DNA of 11,736 nt from an uncultured Lachnospiraceae bacterium (lineage in GTDB: Bacteria > Bacillota > Clostridia > Lachnospirales > Lachnospiraceae), in the NCBI GenBank assembly GCA_946566415.1, contig CAMNWW010000044.1:1-11736 (forward strand), in the 5' to 3' direction. Shown here in pieces: positions 1 through 6,426 of this stretch; position 1 is the stretch's first letter, and each line of letters opens with the position of its first letter. The translations under genes were made by a program, and so were the position numbers. The notes under the pieces were generated by a model. It worked only from the letters and a program-made list of their open reading frames with translations. It ran no database searches and had not been told where the DNA came from.

Positions 1-669
1 GAAAAATAAAATCGACGGCTGAACATAGGAGTTCCAACTGCTTACAAAGGTAAAGATCGCCTGTGTCGCCACCCCCGGGATAATAACCGGGAAAATGATC
101 CTGTTAAATATTTTAAATTCGTTGCACCCGTCCATCCTCGCGCTTTCAATAAGCTCATCCGGAACATAAGCGTCAATGTATTGCCGAATCCAATACACCA
201 TCACCGGAGTCGCAAAACTCGGCATCAGAATCGCTAAATAATTGTCCAGAAGACCCATTGTGTTCATCTCCTGGAAGTAACCGATAATCCCAAGCTGACC
301 CGGAAGCATCATTGTTGCGAGTACAATCCAGAACAGGACTTTATTGCCCCGGAATCTATACTTTGCAAAACCATACGCGGTAAGCGCGCCGACATAAGTA
401 GAGATCGCTGTATACACCACTGATAAAAAGATACTATTTAAAAGACCTCTCCAAATATTTACGTTCCCCTGCAGCCTTTGATAATTGTCGCCCAAATGAG
501 TACCCGGAACCATTTGGAACGAGGTTGCCAGCGCCGCGTTGTCATGAGTACAGCCGATAATCATATTATAAAATGGTATGATGCTAATAATAGCAAGAAA
601 AATTAAAAGTAAATATGTCAGGATCCGATATACTTTCGCCCGGCCTTCTCCTTTTGCTTTCGTCCTCAT
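1..669 (-). CDS. ABC sugar permease, MalG-like (partial, 3' end cut by window edge)
   Basis: Inner-membrane permease of a carbohydrate ABC importer, second permease of its operon. The visible 223 codons read MRTKAKGEGRAKVYRILTYL onward: a basic cytoplasmic start, a first membrane helix, and later the EAA loop seen as ELIESARMDGCNEFKIFNRI followed by FPVIIPG, which docks the ATPase subunit. Only the last part of the protein, by family length roughly 50 to 60 residues, is missing beyond position 1. The ATG directly abuts the TAA of the preceding permease (TTAA-ATG, no spacer), and its AAGGAG ribosome site lies inside that gene, so the two are probably translationally coupled. The order binding protein, permease 1, permease 2 is that of MalEFG/UgpBAE-type importers. 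No ATPase is visible; clostridia often use a shared MsmK-type ATPase encoded elsewhere. The sugar carried is unknown. Confidence 0.93.
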   Translation of the reverse strand, partial: MRTKAKGEGRAKVYRILTYLLLIFLAIISIIPFYNMIIGCTHDNAALATSFQMVPGTHLGDNYQRLQGNVNIWRGLLNSIFLSVVYTAISTYVGALTAYGFAKYRFRGNKVLFWIVLATMMLPGQLGIIGYFQEMNTMGLLDNYLAILMPSFATPVMVYWIRQYIDAYVPDELIESARMDGCNEFKIFNRIIFPVIIPGVATQAIFTFVSSWNSYVQPSILFF

Positions 670-1584
670 TTAATACTGCTCCTTCTTTCCTGTTGTGTAT
701 TTCATAAAAATAATTGAAAATACGATAATAATTACAAACAGACCATACGAAATCGCTGCCCCATAACCATAATCCAAATTTGTAAACGCAATATTATACA
801 TATACATTACCATGGTCAAAAGCGAAGAATTCGTACCTCCCGTCGCGCCGCCAAACGTATACGGAAGGTCGAATATCTGAAGCCCTCCGATGATAGACGT
901 TACAAACGCGAAGGTCATGATCGGGCGCATCAGCGGGAGTACGATCCGGAAGAAGATCTGCGTCTTTTTTGCTCCGTCCACTTCTGCGGCCTCGAACAAT
1001 TCATAGGGTATTCCGCGGATCCCGGCCGTAAAAATGATCGTATAATATCCGAAATACTGCCAGAACAAAACCACCGCTACAATAAGCTGCGATAAAATCT
1101 CGCTTCCCTTCCAGTTGATCGGTTCGGAGATCCAGTGCAGCGACATCAACATTTGGTTTACGCTTCCCACTTTCCAGTCGAACAGCAAGCTGAACAGAAC
1201 ACCCAGGGAAACCGCCGTTACCAGGTTTGGAAAATAGAATACTGTTTTGAAGAAATTGCTTCCTCTCAGCCTCTTTTGGTTCAGAAGGAACGCAAGCACC
1301 AGACCGAATACCATCTGTGGAATCATTGCAAGAAGTGCGATAAAAATGGTATTTCCAATGGACTTAATGAACATCGGATCATGTATCAGTCTTGTATAAT
1401 TCGCCAGACCGACGAATTGCTGTTCCCCAAAGCCGTCCCAGGATGTAAAACTAAGTTTAAACGTATATAAGATCGGATACAATGTAAACACCAAGAATAC
1501 GATCAAATATGGTGCGATAAAGAAATATCCCGCATTACTCTTATTTATTTTACTTCTTTTCCGTTTCTTACTAATTGCAGACAC
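670..1584 (-). CDS. ABC sugar permease, MalF/UgpA-like
   Basis: First permease of the MalEFG-type importer, 304 residues, the usual length for this subfamily. A lysine/arginine-rich cytoplasmic start (residues 7-15) precedes a membrane helix at about 19-41. Several hydrophobic segments follow, with the EAA loop at about 195-221 (ELFEAAEVDGAKK then FFRIVLPLMRP), which contacts the ATPase. The start codon is GTG: an in-frame TAA lies two codons upstream and no earlier start is possible. An AAGGA ribosome site sits about 9 nt upstream. The gene follows the binding-protein gene after a 111-bp gap holding a large hairpin, and its stop codon touches the ATG of the second permease. Function as a sugar or sugar-derivative permease is secure at family level; the substrate is not predictable. 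Confidence 0.95.
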   Translation of the reverse strand: MSAISKKRKRSKINKSNAGYFFIAPYLIVFLVFTLYPILYTFKLSFTSWDGFGEQQFVGLANYTRLIHDPMFIKSIGNTIFIALLAMIPQMVFGLVLAFLLNQKRLRGSNFFKTVFYFPNLVTAVSLGVLFSLLFDWKVGSVNQMLMSLHWISEPINWKGSEILSQLIVAVVLFWQYFGYYTIIFTAGIRGIPYELFEAAEVDGAKKTQIFFRIVLPLMRPIMTFAFVTSIIGGLQIFDLPYTFGGATGGTNSSLLTMVMYMYNIAFTNLDYGYGAAISYGLFVIIIVFSIIFMKYTTGKKEQY

Positions 1585-1610
1585 TTTTTATGTTCCTTTC
1601 TTTCTATAAA

Positions 1611-1666
1611 GAAAAGCCGCTTCAAGTTCTTGTACTCCTACGAATACCTCCCCGAAGCAGCTTTTC
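1611..1666 (-). terminator. Intercistronic hairpin between binding protein and permease (likely partial terminator or mRNA stabiliser)
   Basis: The outer arms, 1611-1623 and 1654-1666, form a 13-bp stem (GAAAAGCTGCTTC with GAAGCGGCTTTTC in the transcript). Inside the loop a second stem pairs GTATTC with GAGTAC around a GTAG tetraloop. Both irregular pairs are G-U wobbles in the minus-strand RNA but C-A mismatches on the other strand, which supports function in this transcript. A U-rich run (TTTCTTTATAG) follows. In malE-malF-type operons such hairpins let the binding protein be made in excess of the permeases by partial termination or by blocking 3' decay; that role here is inferred. Confidence 0.7.
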
Positions 1667-1695
1667 CTCTCCTCTTATTTTCGTTATTCTATACG

Positions 1696-3069
1696 TTATT
1701 CAATTTCAATTTCCGGATAGATGTTCTTCATTTCCTCCTTGAAGCCTTTCACGGCTTCTTCCGGCGTGGCCTGGCCTGTCGCGACCAGATCCATCTGCGC
1801 GCCGGCGCTCGTCCATGCCTGGCGGTCATATTTTGTCATCGGATCTCCTTTGACATTTTTGGCCGTCTCATAAAAGTCTGCAAAGTATTCCTGATCTCCT
1901 GTAACGATATCCGTATGGCCTTCTTCGATACATCTCTCGATCGCAGGGATATATCCCGGGAAATCTCCCCATGTATCCGCAAGTCCGTTTACAAGGTAGT
2001 CTTCATTAGACGTCATCGTCTTGATCCATGCCCATGCAGCGTCCTTATTCTCTGACTTCGAGTACATTCCATACCATGTTCCGCCGTTCTGGTAAGGAAT
2101 CGGCGCCTGCATATAGCCCCATGTATCCGCTGCTTTGTCCATCTCGTTTTCCGGAATACCCGGTTTAATACAGAAGTTCAGTCCCCATGTCGGAAGGCAT
2201 GTCAAAATGAACATATCATTAGAATACATACCTGACGTCCAGCCTGCCGACCACATATCAGATTCCGCGTCCACATGGTTAGAAACTACGGTATCCATCA
2301 TTTCATACATTTCAAGTAAGTAATCGTCGCCGATAATATGGTTATTTTCGTCTACCCACGCCTGCCCCTTGTAGGAAGCATAAAACTGTAATACGGATTC
2401 TACGTCGTCCAAAAGAGCGATCTTGCCTTCCGATTTCTCATATACCTGTTTCCCAACCTCTACGATTTTATCCCAATCAGATAACATATTGTAGAGTTCC
2501 TCCGGATCGTCCGTTCCAAGATATTCTCTTGCAAGCGCCTTCTTGTACCAGAACCCGCCCGGTGTAGACTGCCATGAAAGACCTTTGATATTTCCTTCCT
2601 TATCCCTTGACAGTTCATCAACATACGGGATCATATCTTTGGAAATGTCTTCCGCCCCGTACTGATCCTGGCTTAAGTTTTCCAGCATATCCGTTTCTTT
2701 GTAAACTCCAAGGTCGGAAACCTCGAACGTTGCAACATCCGGCGCGTTTGTTCCAGTCCGGAATGCGTTCTGCAGTTTTGTTCTGTACTCTTTGGAAGGC
2801 ATTACTGTAACCGTTACTTTTACTCCGGGTACGATCTTGTTGAACTCTTCTACATAAAAGTTCATCTCTTCCTGGCTCAAATTCGTCCAGACGTTGATCT
2901 CGCCTTCTGTTTTTGTGACGTCCTCTGTGATCTCCGCCGTCTCCGAGCCCTTGCTGTCCCCGACGCTTTCTTCCTTCTTTCCCCCGTCAGAGCCTGAGCC
3001 GCCGCATCCGGTAAGCAAAACTGACATCGTTAACGTTGCTGCAAGAATTTTCGCAAGTTTCTTTTTCAT
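1696..3069 (-). CDS. Extracellular sugar-binding lipoprotein of ABC importer (family 1)
   Basis: Solute-binding lipoprotein that captures a sugar or sugar derivative outside the cell and delivers it to the two permeases encoded downstream. The start chosen gives MKKKLAKILA, a lysine-rich n-region, a hydrophobic stretch and the lipobox LLTGC with the lipidated cysteine at residue 22, followed by a Gly/Ser/Glu-rich linker. This start has an AGGAGGAGG ribosome site at 3077-3086; an upstream in-frame ATG at 3144 would add 25 polar residues before the signal peptide and is rejected. The protein is 457 residues, typical of SBP family 1. The mature part contains the usual WTNLSQEEMN-like first strand and helix (from about residue 61) and many aromatic residues suited to sugar stacking. 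Upstream lies a 388-bp gap with AraC-type direct repeats, so control by the neighbouring AraC protein is likely. The ligand is unknown. Confidence 0.95.
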   Translation of the reverse strand: MKKKLAKILAATLTMSVLLTGCGGSGSDGGKKEESVGDSKGSETAEITEDVTKTEGEINVWTNLSQEEMNFYVEEFNKIVPGVKVTVTVMPSKEYRTKLQNAFRTGTNAPDVATFEVSDLGVYKETDMLENLSQDQYGAEDISKDMIPYVDELSRDKEGNIKGLSWQSTPGGFWYKKALAREYLGTDDPEELYNMLSDWDKIVEVGKQVYEKSEGKIALLDDVESVLQFYASYKGQAWVDENNHIIGDDYLLEMYEMMDTVVSNHVDAESDMWSAGWTSGMYSNDMFILTCLPTWGLNFCIKPGIPENEMDKAADTWGYMQAPIPYQNGGTWYGMYSKSENKDAAWAWIKTMTSNEDYLVNGLADTWGDFPGYIPAIERCIEEGHTDIVTGDQEYFADFYETAKNVKGDPMTKYDRQAWTSAGAQMDLVATGQATPEEAVKGFKEEMKNIYPEIEIE

Positions 3070-3206
3070 TTTTCTTTCCTCCTCCTGTCCATATTGCGTT
3101 ATTCTTTTATGTCCTGAATTATAACAAGCTTTTCCTCCCTCCACTACCCTTCTCTTAACCTTCCAATGTCACTTTCTTGTTTTTTTTGATTAATTCGTTA
3201 ATTTTT

Positions 3207-3235
3207 ATTATATTTTGAATCATATTTATGCACAT
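3207..3235 (-). promoter_or_regulatory. Candidate promoter of the binding-protein/permease operon
   Basis: On the minus strand a perfect TATAAT at 3207-3212 lies in an AT-rich stretch. At 16-18 nt upstream the best -35 matches (TGTGCA, ATGTGC) are poor against TTGACA. A good -10 with a poor -35 is common for promoters needing an activator, which fits the adjacent AraC gene. The palindrome at 3189-3202 would fall just after the start of transcription. The leader would be about 130 nt. Other AT-rich -10 matches nearby are possible. Confidence 0.35.
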
Positions 3236-3273
3236 TCTACAAAACCCATTTTCTTTGTTCTGTCATCTTGCAT
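3226..3273 (-). CDS. Possible 15-codon leader ORF upstream of the binding-protein gene
   Basis: An ATG at 3273 is preceded by AAAGGAG at a 5-nt spacing (3278-3285) and opens a frame reading MQDDRTKKMGFVECA before TAA. The ribosome site is as good as those of the real genes here, which is the only positive evidence. It overlaps the candidate -35 region of the promoter at 3207-3235, so it could be translated only if transcription starts farther upstream. It has no recognisable family, no run of regulatory codons, and no attenuator hairpin right after it. It may be chance in a purine-rich region. Confidence 0.2.
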   Translation of the reverse strand: MQDDRTKKMGFVECA

Positions 3274-3292
3274 ATGATCTCCTTTATTCCCT

Positions 3293-3323
3293 TTAAACCG
3301 CTTTGTCATAATGCTTAAACCGC
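3293..3323 (-). promoter_or_regulatory. Candidate AraC-type operator: two direct repeats 22 bp apart
   Basis: The 9-mer TTAAACCGC (plus strand) occurs at 3293-3301 and 3315-3323, in the same orientation and 22 bp start to start, about two helical turns. AraC-family dimers with two helix-turn-helix units per monomer typically bind direct repeats spaced about 21 bp on one DNA face. The site lies between the AraC gene and the importer operon. It is about 60 bp upstream of the candidate -35, farther than the classic activating position, so it may serve another start site or be a distal site. The link to this AraC protein is inferred. Confidence 0.4.
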
Positions 3324-3366
3324 CTCCTCAAACATTTGAGAGAGGGGGGAGTCGTCAGATAGATAC

Positions 3367-3410
3367 AAAAAGGGACGGCTTGGGGTTTTTGCCGCCAAGC
3401 CGTCCCTTTT
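3367..3410 (-). terminator. Rho-independent terminator after the AraC gene (possibly bidirectional)
   Basis: A perfect 16-bp stem pairs 3368-3383 with 3395-3410 around an 11-nt loop (core GGGACGGCTTGG with CCAAGCCGTCCC). In the minus-strand transcript the stem ends in a run of five U (3371-3367). The flanking A and T runs are symmetric, so it could also work on the plus strand, although no plus-strand gene is seen. It lies 47 nt after the AraC stop codon and separates the catabolic operon and its regulator from the importer operon. Confidence 0.92.
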
Positions 3411-3457
3411 CATCTCTTTAGAACGTCACTTTCTTGTCAAAATAGAAAAGACAGCCG

Positions 3458-4282
3458 TCATTCACTTTTCCGCTTACGATACTCGCTGGGAAGTATCCCA
3501 TATTTTTTCCGAAATGTTTTCGCAAAAGCTTTGCTGTTCGCAAAGCCATGGTTTATCGCAATATCGCTTATCATGTGATCTGTGCTTTCCAGTTCTCTGC
3601 ACGCATATTCCACTCTGATATTCTGCAGATACTCTCTGTAATTGATCTTCGCGTACTTCTGGAACATTTTTGACAAGTAGGTAGGCGAGTATCCAAATGT
3701 CGACGCCAGAGTCTCCAGCGACATGTCCTTCTGATAATTATCCTCTAAATACGCTGTAATCTCAGAAAGACGGTTCAGCCTCCGGTAACTTCTTACCATT
3801 TCATGAGTTACTTCTTTCACCCGGTACTTTGTTACGAGTAAATACAAAAGCTTATAGAATCCGCTCTGTACCTGAAAATCATACCCGCACTGCTGCCGCG
3901 CATATATATCGTACATTTCCCCTATCAGTTCCATTACCCTTTTATCCTGAACGCTTGGTTCGTGGGAAAAAGCTATGATCTGTTCGTCCGTATAATAATT
4001 TTCAAAAACCTTGAACGGAATCTGGAGCACAATCGTAACGTTCGGTTTTGGAGAAAATATCGAATGTACTTCATTAGAATTCACCAGCACGAACTCACCG
4101 GCTTCAAGGCTATACTCATCCTCGTCAAGGAAAAACCGCAGCTTCCCGTCAAAGACAGCGAAAATCTCAATAGAACGATGCCAATGCTTTTCCCTGACAT
4201 AATTCCCGTCTTTTCCCTCAAAAATGAACATCTTAAACGGTAAGTCCTCATTAGGCATTACCAGCTCGTGTTTATACTCCAT
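3458..4282 (-). CDS. AraC-family transcriptional regulator with N-terminal cupin domain
   Basis: DNA-binding regulator of 274 residues, usual for the cupin-AraC group that senses carbohydrates. Residues about 1-90 form the ligand-binding cupin (HWHRSIEI at 33-40, then glycine turns and EFVLVNSNEVHS at 63-74). A helical linker follows, and the C-terminal ~100 residues hold two helix-turn-helix units at about 187-208 and 237-258, ending in the family signature FANSKAFAKTFRKKYGI. The start is set by GGGAGGAG at about 8 nt. It follows the dehydrogenase gene after 71 bp with no clear terminator, so it may be read from the catabolic operon; I see only a weak promoter in the gap. It sits directly before the importer operon, whose upstream region carries AraC-type direct repeats, so it probably activates that operon. 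The inducer is unknown. Confidence 0.95.
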   Translation of the reverse strand: MEYKHELVMPNEDLPFKMFIFEGKDGNYVREKHWHRSIEIFAVFDGKLRFFLDEDEYSLEAGEFVLVNSNEVHSIFSPKPNVTIVLQIPFKVFENYYTDEQIIAFSHEPSVQDKRVMELIGEMYDIYARQQCGYDFQVQSGFYKLLYLLVTKYRVKEVTHEMVRSYRRLNRLSEITAYLEDNYQKDMSLETLASTFGYSPTYLSKMFQKYAKINYREYLQNIRVEYACRELESTDHMISDIAINHGFANSKAFAKTFRKKYGILPSEYRKRKSE

Positions 4283-4353
4283 AGCTCTCTCCTCCCCTGG
4301 CAGAATGTAAATGCAGCTTGACTCTTTGGCATATAGGAGGGGATTTGATGAAG

Positions 4354-5151
4354 CTACCAGGTACGTCCTCCGAGTTTCTTAAATTCACCGACCGTCGCCA
4401 CATGGGAATTCATGCCGCCGTCGACTGTTATGATCTGCCCTGTCACATATTCGCTTTCGTCCGAAGCCAGGTATACGCAGAGATTGCCGATATCCGTCGG
4501 CTTGCCGTAACGGGTAACACAGATATTGTTCAGGAAAATATCCTTTAATGCCTGCGGTACATGTGCGTCGTTCTGCGGCGTAACAATCAGACCCGGACGG
4601 ATACAGTTACATCTGATCCCCTTCTTGCCGTACTGCAACGCCACATTCTTTGTGAGCATATCGACGCCTGCCTTTGCGGACGCATATGCCGTCGATCCCA
4701 GATCTCCTCCGCAGGATGCCATAGAGCCGATGTTCACAATAGAACCTCCTCGTTCCTGAATATACGGAAGCAAGGTCTTGATCATAAAGAATGTACCTCT
4801 GAGATCTGTCTGGAAAATGTTATCCCACATTTCCAGCGTCACCTCGTCCACCCGTCCGTCCGGAAGCCCTACATTCGATGCGTTATTGATAAGTATATCA
4901 ATCTTTCCGTACTTCTCGACCGTGTCCTTAAACAACTGTTCTATACTCTCCGGCTTAGTCAGATCCAGGAATAAATATGTCGCCTCCCCGCCTGCTTCGC
5001 GAATCTCTTTTACAACCTCTTCCCCCTTTTCACGCCGTCTTCCGCAAACGATCACACTTGCGCCTTCTGCGCCGAATAACTTTGCTGTTCCCAGCCCAAT
5101 CCCGCTTGTCGATCCCGTCACGATCGCCACTTTGTTTTTCAATCTGTCCAT
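4354..5151 (-). CDS. Short-chain dehydrogenase/reductase (SDR), classical type
   Basis: Oxidoreductase of 265 residues on a Rossmann fold, interconverting an alcohol and a ketone, here probably on a sugar or polyol derivative. Visible motifs are the nucleotide loop TGSTSGIG (12-19), a basic CGRR after strand 2 (36-39) suggesting NADP(H), NNAS (89-92), the catalytic Ser143 and Tyr156-x3-Lys160 (YASAK), and the C-terminal VTGQIITVDGG. The position that is usually the tetrad Asn (in VNLxG) is Asp116 (TDLRG), a variation also known in active family members. The start has GGAG at a suitable distance (AAAGGAGAAAAAAAGT-ATG). It is the last enzyme gene of the run; the 84-bp gap before it is filled by a conserved structured element also found before the Tm-1-like gene. 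The substrate cannot be assigned. Confidence 0.95.
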   Translation of the reverse strand: MDRLKNKVAIVTGSTSGIGLGTAKLFGAEGASVIVCGRRREKGEEVVKEIREAGGEATYLFLDLTKPESIEQLFKDTVEKYGKIDILINNASNVGLPDGRVDEVTLEMWDNIFQTDLRGTFFMIKTLLPYIQERGGSIVNIGSMASCGGDLGSTAYASAKAGVDMLTKNVALQYGKKGIRCNCIRPGLIVTPQNDAHVPQALKDIFLNNICVTRYGKPTDIGNLCVYLASDESEYVTGQIITVDGGMNSHVATVGEFKKLGGRTW

Positions 5152-5182
5152 ACTTTTTTTCTCCTTTCACTTTCCTATTTCC

Positions 5183-5232
5183 ATCGCCGATTAGGCGATT
5201 GAGTCCAGGTACCCCGAATGTATATAAGGGGT
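5183..5232 (-). promoter_or_regulatory. Conserved structured leader element, copy A (before the SDR gene)
   Basis: In transcript sense the element reads ACCCC, a 12-nt loop, CGGGGTACCTG, a 5-6-nt spacer, then the hairpin ATCGCC-TAATC-GGCGAT (5199-5183), 31 nt before the SDR start. ACCCC (5232-5228) can pair with GGGGT (5215-5211). A second copy at 10454-10504 shares 14 identical nt (5206-5219), the 8-mer AGGCGATT and the hairpin. The element begins three bases after the AKR stop, so it is intercistronic rather than the 5' end of an independent transcript. No known riboswitch class is recognised. A DNA operator or genome-wide intergenic repeat remains possible. Confidence 0.6.
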
Positions 5233-5235
5233 TTC

Positions 5236-6360
5236 CTATTTTCCGAATACTTCCTTGCATTCCTTTAAATATTGTATAATAGAAAGCTGCTGAGGGCAAG
5301 CCCTTTCGCATTGACCGCACGCGATACAATCGGACGCTTTTCCCACGTCTTTAGTGACCTGGGCATATTCCTCTGCTCCCTTTTCTATCTGTCCCCAGAT
5401 AAGCTGCTTATTTCTGGAGGCAAAAATCTTCGGAATCGGAATCTTCTTCGGGCATCCCGCCATACAGTACTGGCATCCGGTACAAGGAATGGACTCAATA
5501 CCAGCCAGCGCCTCCTGGGCCTTTTTCACTGTCCCCTGTTCCCCTGCGTTCAGCGGCTGGAAATTCTTCATATAAGAAATGTTATCTTCCATCTGTTCTA
5601 TGTTCGACATCCCGGAAAGTACGGTAAGAATACCGTCCAAAGACGCCGCATAGCGGACTGCCCATGATGCATAGGACGCGTTTGCATCCGCCTTTTGGAA
5701 TACATTTTTCACCACCTCCGGCGGGTCGGCGAGAAGCCCTCCCTTGACCGGCTCCATGATGACGACCGGTTTTCCGTGCTTTCTTGCTACTTCATAGTTC
5801 GCCCGCGCTGTGACGTCCGGGTTCTCCCAATCCGCATAATTGATCTGAAGCTGCACAAAATCTACGTCTGGATGCTCTGTCAGAAGTTCATCTAAGATTT
5901 CCGGATCAGCATGGAAAGAGAATCCCCAATGGCGGATCAGCCCCTTCGCCTTCTGCTCCTTCACAAAATCCCAGATGTGATACTCTTCATACTTTTTATA
6001 ACTCCCCTTCTGCAGGGCATGGAGAAGATAGTAGTCAAAATAGCCGGCTCCCGTTCTTTCCAGGCTGGTATAAAACTGCTGTTTTGCGTCCTCTTCCCCT
6101 TTTGACATCCACGCGCAGAGCTTGGTCGCCAAAGTGTAGCTTTCCCTCGGATACCTGTCGACCAGGGCTTCCTTCGCCGCACGTTCTGAATCCCCGTTTC
6201 CATAAACGTATGCCGTATCAAAATAAGTGAACCCTGCGTCCATAAACAGGTCTACCATCTTTTTGACCTGTTCAATATCTGTCTTGCCGTCCTTAAGCGC
6301 AGGAAGCCTCATCAGGCCGAACCCCAGCTTCGGTGTGTTTTCCCCAAGATAGCGTTCCAT
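5236..6360 (-). CDS. Aldo/keto reductase fused to a C-terminal 2[4Fe-4S] ferredoxin domain
   Basis: Two-domain oxidoreductase of 374 residues. The N-terminal TIM barrel (about 1-265) carries the aldo/keto reductase tetrad Asp48, Tyr53 (DTAYVYG), Lys80 and His114. The C-terminal domain has two cysteine sets, C293-C296-C299-x3-C303 and C345-C348-C351-x3-C355, each followed by Pro or close to it, as in bacterial ferredoxins with two [4Fe-4S] clusters. This architecture is common in anaerobes and suggests electrons pass between NAD(P)H chemistry and ferredoxin-type carriers; that is inferred. The start has AAGGAGG at 6370-6376 about 9 nt upstream. It follows the RuBisCO-like gene after 66 bp and precedes the SDR gene. 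It probably acts on a carbonyl or hydroxyl of the pathway intermediate; the substrate is unknown. Confidence 0.95.
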   Translation of the reverse strand: MERYLGENTPKLGFGLMRLPALKDGKTDIEQVKKMVDLFMDAGFTYFDTAYVYGNGDSERAAKEALVDRYPRESYTLATKLCAWMSKGEEDAKQQFYTSLERTGAGYFDYYLLHALQKGSYKKYEEYHIWDFVKEQKAKGLIRHWGFSFHADPEILDELLTEHPDVDFVQLQINYADWENPDVTARANYEVARKHGKPVVIMEPVKGGLLADPPEVVKNVFQKADANASYASWAVRYAASLDGILTVLSGMSNIEQMEDNISYMKNFQPLNAGEQGTVKKAQEALAGIESIPCTGCQYCMAGCPKKIPIPKIFASRNKQLIWGQIEKGAEEYAQVTKDVGKASDCIACGQCERACPQQLSIIQYLKECKEVFGK

Positions 6361-6426
6361 AAATCTTAACCTCCTTTTTTTCTCTTTTTATCGTTGCCCG
6401 CAACTTAGCTCCGTTACTCTGCCTCA

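Larger units (their letters stand above)
3070..3457. other. 388-bp regulatory gap between AraC gene and binding-protein gene
   Basis: This is the longest gap in the window. In reading direction it holds the AraC terminator (3367-3410), a short inverted repeat CTCAAA-CA-TTTGAG (3327-3340), two direct repeats TTAAACCGC (3293-3323), and a possible 15-codon ORF (3226-3273). An AT-rich stretch with a TATAAT (3207-3212), a palindrome ATTAATTCGTTAAT-like site (3189-3202, arms ATTAA/TTAAT) and the binding-protein ribosome site (3077-3086) follow. A 13-nt identical direct repeat (gtcactttcttgt on the plus strand) occurs at 3168-3180 and 3425-3437, flanking the region. No larger coding region is supported. 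Confidence 0.8.

Noticed and set aside
3070..3144. Upstream in-frame start that would extend the binding lipoprotein by 25 residues
   Set aside because: The extension is polar and would block the signal peptide; the ATG at 3069 has a strong AGGAGGAGG site and a textbook lipoprotein signal.
4355..4370. Partial third copy of the GGTACC element (CCAGGTACGTCC) at the end of the SDR gene
   Set aside because: It lies in coding sequence, matches only 8 nt in a row, and has neither hairpin.
4318..4548. Plus-strand ORF with an AGGAGGGG-like ribosome site before an internal ATG at 4346
   Set aside because: It runs antisense through the end of the SDR gene, has no family resemblance, and the purine-rich site arises from the AraC upstream gap. 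All other evidence puts genes on the minus strand.
5030..5329. Minus-strand 99-residue ORF spanning the AKR-SDR junction
   Set aside because: It is a frame shadow of the two genes and the structured element, with strongly basic low-information composition and no ribosome site of note.
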